A DNA stretch of 64,000 nt from Heloderma charlesbogerti. Lineage: Eukaryota; Chordata; Lepidosauria; Squamata; Helodermatidae. The notes beneath the pieces are model-generated. The model saw only the letters and a program-made list of their open reading frames with translations, was not told where the DNA came from and made no database searches. The position numbers were made by a program, and so were the translations under genes. Positions 54,320-64,000 of the stretch are shown here, in pieces (within the stretch, counting starts at the first letter, position 1; every line of letters starts with the position of its first letter). The stretch is taken from positions 744,001 to 808,000 of the forward strand of contig JANEZZ010002205.1 in NCBI GenBank assembly GCA_026122225.1, written 5' to 3'.

Positions 54320-55500
54320 GCTAGCTATTTATTTAAAATATTTCTAAGCCACCCTTCATCCAAATGGATTCCAGGGTGGTGTACAAAGGTATGAATTAAA
54401 TTAATTGATACAATTAAAAAAAAAACAAAAAACCAAGAGGCAGAAAAAGCTATAAAAATAAAGCTAAGGCAGAAGCAACCTGAGAAGCCTTGGCAATTTT
54501 TTTTTTTAAAGTCTTAAGCTGGTGCTGAAAAGGCTGTAATGTCATAGCCAAATGCACTTCTTTTGGGAGGGTGTTCCAAAGTCTGGCACCACCACTGAAA
54601 AGGCCCTCTCCTTGGTAGATACGTAACATACCTCCCCTGTGGAAGGTACTCCGAGAAGGGCCTCTGGGGAAGTTTTTAAGGTAGGGGCAGGTTGCCATCG
54701 GAAGAGGCACTCTGTCAGGTATTTTGAGGCAAAGCAATTAAGGGCTTTAAGTACCCGCACTTTCAACTGGGTCCATAAGCACATAGGTAACCCATATGGT
54801 TCTTTTAAAATTGGTGTGATATGAACTTACCTGGCTGTACCAGTTAGAATTTTGGCAGCCGGTGTCTGCACTAATGGAAGCTACCTAGCAGTCTTCAAGG
54901 GCAGCCCCATGTATCATGCATTACAGCAGCTTTCACCAACCTGGTGCCCTACAGATGTGTTGGACTGTAACTCCCACAATTCCCAGCCAGCATGGCCATG
55001 GGAATTATGGGAGCTGCAGTCCAAGACACCTGGAGGACACCAGGCTGGGGAAGGCAGTGTTACAGTAATCCCACCGGGAGGTTACTGCAGCATGGATCAT
55101 TGTGGCCAGACTATCCATGTCCAGGATGTCCAGCAGGTGAGCCAGTTGAAGCTGGTAAAAGGTACTCCATGCCACCCAGGCCTCCAGAGACAAAGCTGGA
55201 TCAAGGAGCACCCTCAAGTTGCAAAGCTGCTTCTTAAAGGGGGACTGCAGCCCCATTCCGATCTTAAAGAATGGGCCGGCTGGTATGGTCCCTTAGCCAT
55301 TTGGGTCCCACTGACTGGAGATTGAACACTCACTGGACATGGGGACCATCTAACCACAGTCCCTTCATCTGGTGAGGACTCAGCTTCAGTTTATTGGCCC
55401 TCATCCAGCCCATTTCTGGATCCAAGCATCGTTTAGCACCTGCACAGCCTCACTTGACTCATTTGATAAAGGGAAATGGAGATGGATATGGTGCTTTTTT
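54320..55500 (-). mobile_element. L2-like LINE, degenerate, with a nested MITE
   Basis: The - strand includes GGARLWNTLPKEVHLAMTLQ (C-terminal region) at 54450-54620 and antisense L2-body phrases further right (TTTATTGGCCCTCATCCAGC at 55388, shared with 33500). A 131-bp MITE interrupts it at 54927-55057. No intact ORF. Confidence 0.65.
54927..55057. mobile_element. Palindromic hAT-type MITE (131 bp) inside a LINE
   Basis: Starts CAGCTTTCACCAACCTGGTG; the right end is the near-complement CACCAGGCTGGGGAAGGCAG. Inner arms TGTTGGACTGTAACTCCC and GGGAGCTGCAGTCCAAGAC pair. Flanks CATTACAG and TGTTACAG are an 8-bp duplication with two changes. Confidence 0.75.
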
Positions 55501-55525
55501 TAAAAAAAAACCAAAAACATAGCAT

Positions 55526-55778
55526 GAGAGAGCCAGTGTGGTGTAGTGGCTAGAGTGTTGGACTGGGAGCCAGGAGATCTAGGTTCTAATCCCCACTCGG
55601 CCATGGAAGCTCACTGGGTGACTTTGGGCCAGTCACAGACTCTCAGCCCAACCGACCTCACAGGGGTGTTGTTGTGAGGATAAAATGGAGAGGAGGAGGA
55701 TAATGTAAGCCACCTTGGGTTCCTTGCAAGAGGAAAAAAGGCAGGATATAAGTGCAATAAATAAATAATAAATAAATG
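55526..55778 (+). mobile_element. Sauria-type SINE
   Basis: Full-length copy from GAGAGCCAGTGTGGTGTAGT to GGCAGGATATAAGTGCAATA plus an AATAAATAATAAATAAAT tail. Confidence 0.9.
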
Positions 55779-55884
55779 ATTGCCAACAATGCATTTAGCA
55801 TCAGGTCTAATGCTTTGGCTCTTAATTTGTGCCCACCCCAGGCACTGGGCAGTGGGCAAGGCCCCCTAGTCGTTGCCATCATCA

Positions 55885-56105
55885 TTATTACTAATATTGT
55901 TTATTACATTGCTATACCGTCCTATAGCCAAGGATCTCTGTGCTGTTTACAGAGATTAAAACATTAAAATACAATATTTGAAGTTTAAAAGCCATTTACA
56001 TGGATCTCTGTGCTGTGCTGCCATTTACAAGGATCTCTGTGCTGTTTACAGAGATTAAAACATTAAAATACAATATTTGAAGTTTAAAAGCCATTTACAT
56101 ACAAG
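55885..56105 (-). mobile_element. L2-like tail with a 99-bp internal duplication
   Basis: Antisense L2 end (TTGCTATACCGTCCTATAGC). AAGGATCTCTGTGCTGTTTA and the following ~70 bp occur at 55930 and again at 56029. Confidence 0.75.
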
Positions 56106-56426
56106 CACGCAGACAATATACACAAAGACAACACATAATTAAAAACAACTTTGAACAGTCAGTCATATCATAACCAAAGACAGATCCAGGACTGACTGAA
56201 AACTCATCATGTGCTGCCAAATGCCTAAGAGAAGTCGTGTCTCCCTTCCCCGCCGTCTCTGCTTTCTCTCCTTCCCCATTGCAGTTCCTTTCCACTTTGT
56301 CCCCTTCCAATCATGGCCATCTTTCTCCCTTGCTCTCCAAAAAATGAAAATCATGAGTCTGACAGAGATAGTTGAGCATGGGGGAGTTGTTCCTCCACAT
56401 GGGGAAATGGGAAACTGGACTAGATG
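56106..56426. other. DHRS3 intron 1, unassigned
   Basis: No recognisable gene or element between the L2 tail and hAT-N2 copy C. Confidence 0.45.
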
Positions 56427-56811
56427 TAGGGATATACGGATGGTGTAAAATCCATTCGGTTTGTGTTTCGTGGCTTGTCAGATGCTTTTTGCTGTCCACC
56501 GATTGATGGAATCGGATTTTTTTTGTTTCCAAATTTGCGCAACTTTGCACGTACGAAAATGCACGAATTCCCCCCAAACACGCATGTTCATGCTTTAGCC
56601 TATCGGGGAAATGCACATTTTTGGCTGGTTTATTTTACATATTTTTCTATGATGAAATTTGCACAAAATTCAGGAAAGATAGAAAAAACAGTCGGCAAGT
56701 CCACGGAATCTGCCCAGCAGGGGAAAAGCCAGTCCATTGCGGAATGTGCAGGCTGGATTCATGAAAATCTAAACTTATTTAGTCCCATTGCAGATTTCTC
56801 CGACATTCCTA
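56427..56811 (+). mobile_element. hAT-N2, copy C (385 bp) with 8-bp target duplication
   Basis: TAGGGATATACGG and GACATTCCTA ends, flanked by ACTAGATG (56419-56426) and GCTAGATG (56812-56819), seven of eight identical. Same orientation as copy A. Confidence 0.85.
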
Positions 56812-57194
56812 GCTAGATGTCTGGGACATCATTTTAGGAGGATCTAGGATGGGCTCCTGTTTTCTGACCTGGGGTGATGAGTATTCCTGGAGCTTAAAGA
56901 GTAGAGTCTATGTTTCACTCCATTCATTCTACCACTGCCAGGTATCAAGAAATGGGAGATTGGTCGAGCAACTTGGGTCTGCTGTAGGCCATCTGCAGGG
57001 TACTGGGCCTTGGCAGCTGCCCAGACCCAATTCCCCTCTTTCTTCTTTCTTTTCTCCCTCCATTTATGTTCAATGCAAAATAAACAATCCACCCTCTGCT
57101 CTCCACAGCACTTATCTATGTGTCATAAAGGATGAATGCAAATATGTATATCTTCTGCTATGCTTAGAAATGCAGGCTGGGGCTGAGTCTCTCT

Positions 57195-57350
57195 CTAGGA
57201 AACAGTATAAGGCAGCTACTTTGAGTCAGACGATTGGTCTGCTTACTTCAGGATTGTTTGTATTGACTGGCAGAAACTCTCCAAGATTTCAGATGGAGGT
57301 CTTAGCCAGCCCTACCTGGAAAGTGAACCTGGGACCTCATCACAGAAGCC
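57195..57350 (-). mobile_element. tRNA-derived SINE, tail half
   Basis: Antisense of TACTGTTTCCTAG, GTCTGACTCAAAGTAGCTGC and a CTCCAAGATTTCAGATGGAG-type body. The head with the pol III boxes is lost. Confidence 0.55.
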
Positions 57351-57451
57351 ACACCCACTCAACACTTGGAGATCCACCCAGGATTGGCTTCAGATCTGAG
57401 GGGGTCCCTGGCCAAAGTGCCTTCTGGTGCACCCCCTCTTACACTGATGAG

Positions 57452-57869
57452 TAGGGATGTCGGAGAAATCTGCAGCGGAACCAAATGAGTTCGGCTTTTC
57501 ATGAATTCAACCCATGGATTCTGCTGAAGACCAGCATTTCCCCTGTTGGGTGGATTCCATGGACTTGTGGACTGGTTTTCTAACTTTCCCAAAATTTCAT
57601 TGTGGAAAAATATGCAAAAATAATAATAAAAAAACTTGGCCAAAAATATGCATTTCTCTCTTAGGCTAAAGCGTGAAAACGCACATTTGGGGGGAATTCG
57701 TGCATTTTTGCATCTGCAAAACTGTGCGAATGTGAATTTGCACGAATGCAAATTTGTGCAGATTTGGAAATGGAAAGATCCGATTCCGGCAATGGGCGGA
57801 TGACAGAGTGAAAGGCGCCTGACAATCTACGAAACACAAATGGATTTTTACACAATCCATACATCCCTA
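57452..57869 (-). mobile_element. hAT-N2, copy D (418 bp) with perfect 8-bp target duplication
   Basis: TAGGGATGTCGG and TACATCCCTA ends are flanked by identical CTGATGAG (57444-57451 and 57870-57877). Opposite in orientation to copy C, 640 bp away. Confidence 0.9.
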
Positions 57870-57877
57870 CTGATGAG

Positions 57878-58737
57878 GCTCCTTAGGTTAATCCTGAACC
57901 TAACCCCCTCCGCCCCACCCCCCATGACTACCAGCACCATTGCTGTACAGCCCTTGCGGAAAATTATTGGGAAATGTAGCCTGTTTGAATGCAGAATACA
58001 TTATGCAGAGAAAGTAAGTGGATGCAAATGGGCAATTCATTTGCATTTTGTGTGCCTACATAATGAAGTCAGAAAGCATTCTGAAATGTTGGGAGTCTGT
58101 ATGGCTTTAGAGGTGCAGCACAGTCTCCCAAGGGTGCCATAGAAGATTTTGTCTTGAAGGGCCACTACTCCAATTGAAAGCCTGCTATGGCCCATGCATA
58201 CATCTATTTTCCACCCTGGCCTCTGTACGTCTCTCACACCCTGTATTTATTTGGTTCAATCTGCCTGGCTCTCTTCCAGGTCTTGCCTACAAGATCAACG
58301 TTTCTGCTTGTCCTTAAGGTCATGAATCAGCAAAAGGAGCAGCTGCCAACTCAAAGCAGTTAAGCAAAATTACTGGAGTTACATAATCATTGTGGAAGAG
58401 AAAGCTCTTTGTGAAACCCACATGAAACAGGTGGCAACCAACCAACGAGAGCCACAAGGGAAGTGAAATTCAGTTTGAGAAGCGATGAGGCTGACAAGGG
58501 AGCAAATGTTGACAAGGAAGCACCGAAATGTCCACAACGTGAACAGTGAAAGGAAGGATCAGAGCCAGCCGGGTGCTGAGAAAGTTTTACAACACCTTCA
58601 GTTGCTTCCCATGAGGTCTGGACATGTCTATGCAGAGAAGGAGGAGGATGAAGAACCTGTGAGGCAGGCTGTATGTACTGGGACTGGCTAAGCTTAGAAA
58701 GTAGAGCAATGGCTATGAAAGCAGGGATGTTGACATG
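57878..58737. other. DHRS3 intron 1, unassigned
   Basis: No recognisable repeat ends or exons. Confidence 0.45.
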
Positions 58738-59012
58738 ACTGGCTGTAGCTCAGTGGTAGTGTATAAAGACCAACCTCTGACATCTCTAGGTTGGGCTGGG
58801 AAAGATTCTTGCCTGAGACCCCAGAGAGCTGTTGCCAGTCTGTGTAAAACCCCAGACCTTCCAGATGTCTTGGACTACAGCACCCACCACCCCAGCCTGC
58901 ATGTCCTGGGCATGACAGGAGTTGTAGTCTAGCATTTCTAGAGAGGAGTAGGTTGGGGAAGACAGATTTAGACACTACCGAGCTAGATGGATTAATGGTC
59001 TGACTTGATAAT
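58738..59012 (+). mobile_element. tRNA-derived SINE interrupted by a palindromic MITE
   Basis: SINE head GGCTGTAGCTCAGTGGTAGT and body GCCTGAGACCCCAGAGAGC run to about 58850. MITE sequence (CCAGATGTCTTGGACTACAG; GGAGTTGTAGTCTAGCATTT) fills 58850-58968. SINE resumes with ACACTACCGAGCTAGATGG. Confidence 0.7.
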
Positions 59013-59165
59013 TTTGATTTTATAGCTGTCTTATAACTTTCTTTCTTTCTTTTAATTGTCCTATTGCAATGGTGATTTTGTTATCTTTGGAATTTTTAAA
59101 ATTATGTCTGTGCATTGCCCAGATAACTCCTTGGTGAATTCAATGAATAAATATACAGAAATATA
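59013..59165 (+). mobile_element. Degenerate L2/CR1-group 3' end
   Basis: T-rich region, then TGCATTGCCCAGATAACTCC and CAATGAATAAATATA, resembling the CGCCCAGAG-ATAAATAAA layout of L2 tails. Confidence 0.5.
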
Positions 59166-59374
59166 CATAAGGCAGCTAACTATGACAAGTTAAATGTAAT
59201 CACACTGTGTTAATTGGCTTACCAGGATGTTTGTGTTATCAACAGCCACTGTTTTGTGAATGACTACTGATAATAATGCTGTTGTCACTGTCAGTAGTTC
59301 CTGCATTTAATAATACAGTTGTCACTGTCAGTACTTTCTGCATTTAATTTCCTCCTAAGTCCTGACCTCCATGT

Positions 59375-59375
59375 A

Positions 59376-59410
<35 letters not shown>

Positions 59411-59438
59411 TGTGTATGTATAGATAGACAGACAGACA
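59375..59438. repeat. (TC)n(TG)n(GACA)n compound microsatellite
   Basis: About nine TC units, then about 13 TG units, then short TAGA/GACA units. Confidence 0.95.
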
Positions 59439-59545
59439 CGAAATTCTTGATAACACTTCAAGCATGTGATGAAGTGGATTACAGTGCATGAAAGCTTATG
59501 CCAGAATGCACTATTCATTGTTTGTGCTGCAATAGACTAATACAC

Positions 59546-60421
59546 CATGGTTTCCAGAGGGGAGGTCAAGAAAGAAGGTGAGCAACTGGCCTTGGACCAT
59601 ACCCATGAAGAATAATTTGTTTGGCTAGATCATCAATGGATTGGAAGTCCATGTCTCAAAGGTAGCATCATCCTTGCCTGACACTATATACAACATGACC
59701 CATCAATCCTGCTGCTAGCCAGATTATCTGATGCCATGATCCTGCAAGTAAAGAGAAGGGATGAACAAAGCCCACCTTGCCACTGATATGGGGCTTAAGA
59801 CGAACCAAGATCAGACCTCAATCCTGTTTCACATAACGGGGCTCAGCTCCAAGAATATAAAGAAGAGCCCTGTTGGATCAGGACCGAGGGTTCAGCCAGC
59901 CCAGCAGCTTGCGTCTCACAGTGGCCAGCCAGTTGCCACTGGGAAGCCCAACAAACAGGACTCGAAGGCAATAGCCCGTCAGCAACTGGCGTTCAGAAGT
60001 AGACAGCTGTCATAGGAGTAGGCAACATGTCACCCATGGCTGCCTGCACCCCCCAGCTGTTTTCCTGTTGAAAACAGCTGTCCCTGCTGAATTTGCCATG
60101 ATAGTGGCAGAACAAGCAGTGAGATTCTTTTAAAACAAGGCACGCAGGGTGCATGCACCATGCTGGGCATCAAGGTGCTCCTGGAAGCATGATTCTGCTT
60201 TCCAACAAGGCCTACACTCCCTCACGTGTCTTTGTTAGGGGAAAATCACTGCTTTTTTGCTGCTGCCTGATTTCAGCGGCGAAGTCGGCAGCACAACAGC
60301 AACAATTCTGCCAGTGGAAAGGACTGGTCTGGCCCCTGGTTGGTTCCATGGAGGCCCTTGGACCGGCAGCAATTGCCCACCCCCGAGCTATCATGGCCAA
60401 CAGCCTTTCATAGAGATACAG
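59546..60421. other. DHRS3 intron 1, unassigned
   Basis: A scrap of the CCTGTTGGATCAGGACCGAG type near 59865 belongs to the 40.85-kb repeat family. Otherwise unclassified. Confidence 0.45.
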
Positions 60422-61070
60422 CCCTTTGAGGAAAGACTGGAAGAACTGGGCATCTTTAGCCTTGAGAAGAGAAGATGGAGGGGAGATAGGATAGCGCTCT
60501 TCAAGTCCTTGAAAGGTTGTCACAGGGAGGAAGGCCAGGATCTCTTCTCAATTATCCCAGAAGGCAGGACACAGAATCATGGGCTCAAGTGACAGGAAGC
60601 CAGATTCCAGCTGAACATCAGGAAAAACTTCCTGACTGTTGGAGCAAAATGACAATGGAACCCATTACCTAGGGGTGTAGTGGGCTCTCCCACACAGGAG
60701 GCATTCAAGATGAAGCTGGACAGCCACCTGTCAGGGATGCTTTGTCTTGGACTCCTGCACTGAGCAGGGGGTTGGACTCGATGGTCTTGTAGGCCCCATC
60801 CAACCCTACAATTCTATGATTCAAATATCCAGCTGCATGTCTGAATGTCATGTCTAAAACCTTTAATGAACCCTCTACAGAACATGCATTGAGCAGGGGG
60901 TTGGACTCGATGGTCTTATAGGCCCCTTCCAACCCTACTCTTCTAGGATTCTACAGTTCTATGGGGCTGGGCAGCCATCTGTCAGGGATGCTTTGACTCA
61001 GATTCCTGCTTTAAGCAGGGGGTTGGACTCGATGGCCTTTTAGGCCCCTTCCAACCTTATGATTCTATGA
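60422..61070 (+). mobile_element. CR1-type LINE 3' end followed by two extra termini
   Basis: 60422-60825 is the longest good CR1 3' segment here, from TTTGAGGAAAGACTGGAAGA through GGGGAGATAGGATAGCGCTC to the GGGGGTTGGACTCGATGGTC terminus. Two further terminal pieces follow in the same orientation at 60885-60955 and 60965-61070. Confidence 0.85.
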
Positions 61071-61651
61071 GATGCTGTCCCCATTAACCTGTCTCATCCC
61101 ACCAGGCCCATCACCACATCTTGTGGTGGCGAATTCCATACATTTAATTATGCCTTGCATGAAGCAGGACTTCTTTTGTCTGCCCCAGTTCTACAGCCCA
61201 TCAGCTTCATTGAATGAAATGCTAGAAAATTCTCTGAGGATATGCAGAGGGACTTTCTGACAGCCAGCCCTCACAATTCTGGGGTTGTGAAGGAAGACAG
61301 AGATGACTCAAGCTGCAGAACTTTTCTGTGCAGAAAACCTGATCTTTGCTTGACCAATTAAAAAAAACCCAATATTTAAAAACTATTTATCTAAAGTCCC
61401 ATCCCATCTTCCCATATAGCTCTTTATAAAGAGTATAATTATTCCTGTGCTGCAAATGGGAATAGATACCCTGGAGAAATCCACCACAGACTCAAATGAG
61501 GCCAGATTCCAAGGAGTCTGACCTCTGGAGTCTGCAGCAGACCGGCCACACCCACGTTCATGTCCGCAACAGTTCCCACGGGGCTGCTCTCCAGCCTTCT
61601 AAAAAGCACGACACGCTAATGCTGCCTGTCGTTATCTTATTGCAGGAAATT
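61071..61651. other. DHRS3 intron 1 with a hAT-N2 scrap
   Basis: 61466-61560 (CTGGAGAAATCCACCACAGA, TCTGCAGCAGACCGGCC) resembles the left end of hAT-N2. The rest is unassigned. Confidence 0.4.
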
Positions 61652-61801
61652 GACAGCCATAAATGGCGTATTGTGTGCCATTTACAGCCGTAAAGCACTG
61701 ACTTTTACACAAATACAGCTGTAAACAGCTGCAGTTTATGTAAAAGTCAGTGCTTTACGGCTGCAAATGGTGCAAAATCACCATTTACACCTGTAATTGT
61801 C
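61652..61801. mobile_element. Foldback MITE (~150 bp)
   Basis: The inner arms CCATTTACAGCCGTAAAGCA and TGCTTTACGGCTGCAAATGG are near-perfect complements, extended by CTGACTTTTACA/TGTAAAAGTCAG. The outer parts (GACAGCCATAAATGGCG; CACCATTTACACCTGTAATT) pair less well. The centre is ACAGCTGTAAACAGCTG. Confidence 0.85.
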
Positions 61802-62236
61802 CCGTGATAGGCTAACGGCAGCCGCCATTAGAGTATCGCATCTTTTAGAAAACTGGAGGGTCGCTCTACCAACTCTGCAGGCGCGGCAGGGCTCCAGAGA
61901 AATCCACGGGGCCCCGAATGGCCCGAATTGCCCCATGGTGGATGCCCCCCCCGGCCTGGACATTGGGGGGGGGATTCGCCTATCCCTAAATGGGAGGGGG
62001 TGGATGAGCCCTGTGACCTGCCCCAGGCCACATAGCGGAGAAGCAAGACTTAAACCAGGGACTTTGTGATTCATAGACACAATTGTCACCATCATCTCAC
62101 TGTTGAATGCAAAAACAGAGTGTGACTGCATCATCTTGCACACAAACACACAAACAGACACATCTGCTGTCCAGATCACAGGAAGTAATCGTTCTATCCC
62201 ACAGATGTCAGAGTGCATCTGGAGGACCAGGTCCAG
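61802..62236. other. DHRS3 intron 1, unassigned
   Basis: GC-rich near 61910-62030. No recognisable gene or element. Confidence 0.45.
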
Positions 62237-62700
62237 TTCTGGGTGCTATATTTTAAGAAGGACATCGACAAAGTGGAGAATGCCCAGAGCGGGCAACCTG
62301 GATGGTGAAGAGTCTGCAAGCCAAGTCCTATGAGGAGCAGTTGAAAGAGCTGGGCATATTTAGCCCAGAGAAGAGAAGATTAAGAGGAGACGTGATAGTG
62401 GTCTTCAAATACCTGAAGGAGTGTCATACAGAAGGAGACTTGCGTGCTTGTGCATTGGTTCTAGTCCTGTCCAGAAGGCGGGACCAAAACCAATGAGAAG
62501 AAATAGCAGGGAAACAGATTTCGGCTGAACATTAAAAAGGAATATCCTTAACAGTAAGAGCTATTTGACACTGGAATAGATTGGCTTGGGAGACTGTCGG
62601 TGTCCTTCATTGGAAGTATTGAAATAGAGGCTAGACTGCCAACTGTCAAGGATGCTGTTGTTGCAAGGTTCTACACTGAACAGGCGGCTGAGTAGATGAC
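62237..62700 (+). mobile_element. Older CR1-subfamily LINE 3' fragment
   Basis: GTTCTGGGTGCTATATTTTA, GACATCGACAAAGTGGAGAA, AGAGAAGATTAAGAGGAGAC and GTGGTCTTCAAATACCTGAA follow CR1/L3 order. It is more diverged than the 60.4-kb copy. Confidence 0.8.
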
Positions 62701-62705
62701 CTCTA

Positions 62706-63055
62706 AAAAGGTAAAAAGGTAAAGGTGTCCCCAACCAGTTGTGTCCGACTCTAGGGTGCGGTGCTCATCCCTTTTTCTAAGCCGAAGAGCCAGCACTGTC
62801 CGAGGACGCTTCCGTGGTCATGTGGCCGGCATGACTGAACACCGAGGTGCACGGAACGCTGTTCCCTTTCCCGCCGAGGCGGTACCTATTTATCTACTTG
62901 CAATTTCTTGCTTTCGAACTGCTAGGTTGGCAGGAGCTGGGACTGAAGACGGGAGCTCACTCCGTCACGCGGCACTCGGGTCTCGAACTGCTGACCTGCC
63001 GACCTTCCGGTCTGCAGTTCAGCGTCTTAACCACTAAGCCACCGCGACCTCTAGG
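62706..63055 (-). mobile_element. tRNA-derived SINE with BovB-like tail, copy 2
   Basis: Inverted, nearly identical copy of 22376-22722. Plus strand begins AAAGGTAAAGGTGTCCCCAA and ends CTTAACCACTAAGCCACCGC, the complement of the A-box head. Confidence 0.8.
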
Positions 63056-63149
63056 GTACCTCTAAACTCTAATATTCCATTATTCTATAAGTTGCAAGGT
63101 GTTTGAACGCGAAGTAGTTGTGTGGAGCAGAAAGGATCTAAACCAAAAA

Positions 63150-63320
63150 TCAGCATGGCATTGCACAGACTTCCAGTCCGTTTCTGGGCCCAGTTTAAAG
63201 AAAGTGGTGGTATTAACTTTTAAAGCCCCAATTGGCTTGGGGCCAGGTTACCGGAAGGACCATCTCCTCCCATAGATATCCTCAGGTCACCTTCAGAGAC
63301 CCCCTTCTGGGTGGCAATCA
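63150..63320 (+). mobile_element. L2-like LINE ORF2 fragment
   Basis: The + strand, in shifted frames, reads ALHRLPVRFWAQFKE and then FKAPIGLGPGYRKDHLLP, the conserved region of L2/CR1-group ORF2 after the RT domain. Confidence 0.65.
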
Positions 63321-64000
63321 TGTTGGTGCTACAATGAAGACATATTTTAAAACTGAAAGGGGAGGGGGATATTGGCTCTCAGCTTCTCACTAGCCCACAG
63401 AGTTCTAGCAATTCGGGCTTTTAATGCCAGATGCATCAACCCAGAATTGACTGCCAACCTGTTTCTATGCTGAAATAACTAACACAGATCAGTGAGTCAC
63501 TCGGGCCTGATTTACACATGCAGGGAAATGAGTGAGAGCGAGCTGGGAGAAATGACTGCACCCCTTCAAATCGAAGGAGCCTTTTTCTTCAGGGTTTGCA
63601 TGCTTCTCCATGCTCCCAGAAAAATGTCTCCCTGTGCAAACAGAACATTGGTACATGAGAGAGTTTCTAGAACAATCCCTCTATTTTCAGGGAGTTTTTA
63701 AACATAAATATGATTCAAAAATGTGATTGTGCAGCTACAGTGTAAAGCGATGCCATCTGTCACCACAGCACTAGAAGCTTCCTTCCTGAGGTGCTAGCTT
63801 TCTAGGTGCAAGGATGTATTTATTTTTTCAAGTAAGAGGAGCATTCAAAAGCCCACATATAATATCAACAGAGATGGCCCATTCTGCTTCCTCATTTTGC
63901 TGCATTCTGTTTCAGACTGCTTTTAATTTAGAGGGTACGTTAGGGTTTTATTACGTTCCCCTCATTGTTCTGTTTCTAGACTGCATGCTAAATTGGCTGA
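63321..64000. other. DHRS3 intron 1, unassigned to the window end
   Basis: No DHRS3 exon 1, CpG-rich promoter or repeat end was recognised. Confidence 0.45.

Overview
The window is vertebrate nuclear DNA from a squamate reptile, most likely a lizard. Spliced coding exons are scattered through a dense mixture of Sauria-type SINEs, RTE-BovB and CR1/L2-like LINEs, 5S-rRNA-derived SINEs, non-autonomous hAT elements and solo LTRs. I cannot name the species. There is no bacterial-type gene organisation, and nearly all long open frames are chance ORFs in repeats.

Two host genes are supported. At the left edge, the last coding exon of a gene I read as VPS13D lies on the + strand (932-1063, 43 codons plus stop). 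On the - strand, five of the six coding exons of DHRS3 (retinal short-chain dehydrogenase/reductase) lie at 38816-38673, 37147-37028, 30703-30465, 29535-29410 and 26150-26066. All splice sites are GT/AG and all phases are compatible. The exons encode 237 residues; added to the 65 residues I recall for human exon 1, this gives exactly 302. Exon 1, with the N-terminal membrane segment and the TGxxxGxG cofactor motif, is not in the window, so intron 1 is longer than 25 kb. The convergent VPS13D > < DHRS3 order matches human 1p36.22.

Layout: 1-750, four tandem 5S/CR1 chimeric SINEs; 0.93-2.2 kb, VPS13D end and 3' UTR; 2-26 kb, intergenic repeats (BovB nested in CR1, a 238-bp GC-rich tandem, three solo-LTR-like elements, hAT families) plus a possible conserved block at 7.2-7.8 kb; 26.07-38.8 kb, DHRS3 exons 6 to 2, with introns holding a tandemly amplified L2 tail, hAT elements, a foldback MITE and a nested SINE/CR1/LTR composite; 38.8-64 kb, DHRS3 intron 1, with more repeats, a 17-unit 51-bp minisatellite and two possible regulatory blocks (47.4-48.0 and 53.7-54.3 kb), the first containing a ~210-bp imperfect palindrome.

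The most distinctive material is mobile-element biology: 5S-headed SINEs with different LINE tails, a Sauria/5S chimera, two non-autonomous hAT families with visible 8-bp target duplications, an LTR insertion with a paralogous empty site in the same window, and a 60-bp duplication flanking a BovB copy. Family names come from remembered consensus features; no database search was possible.
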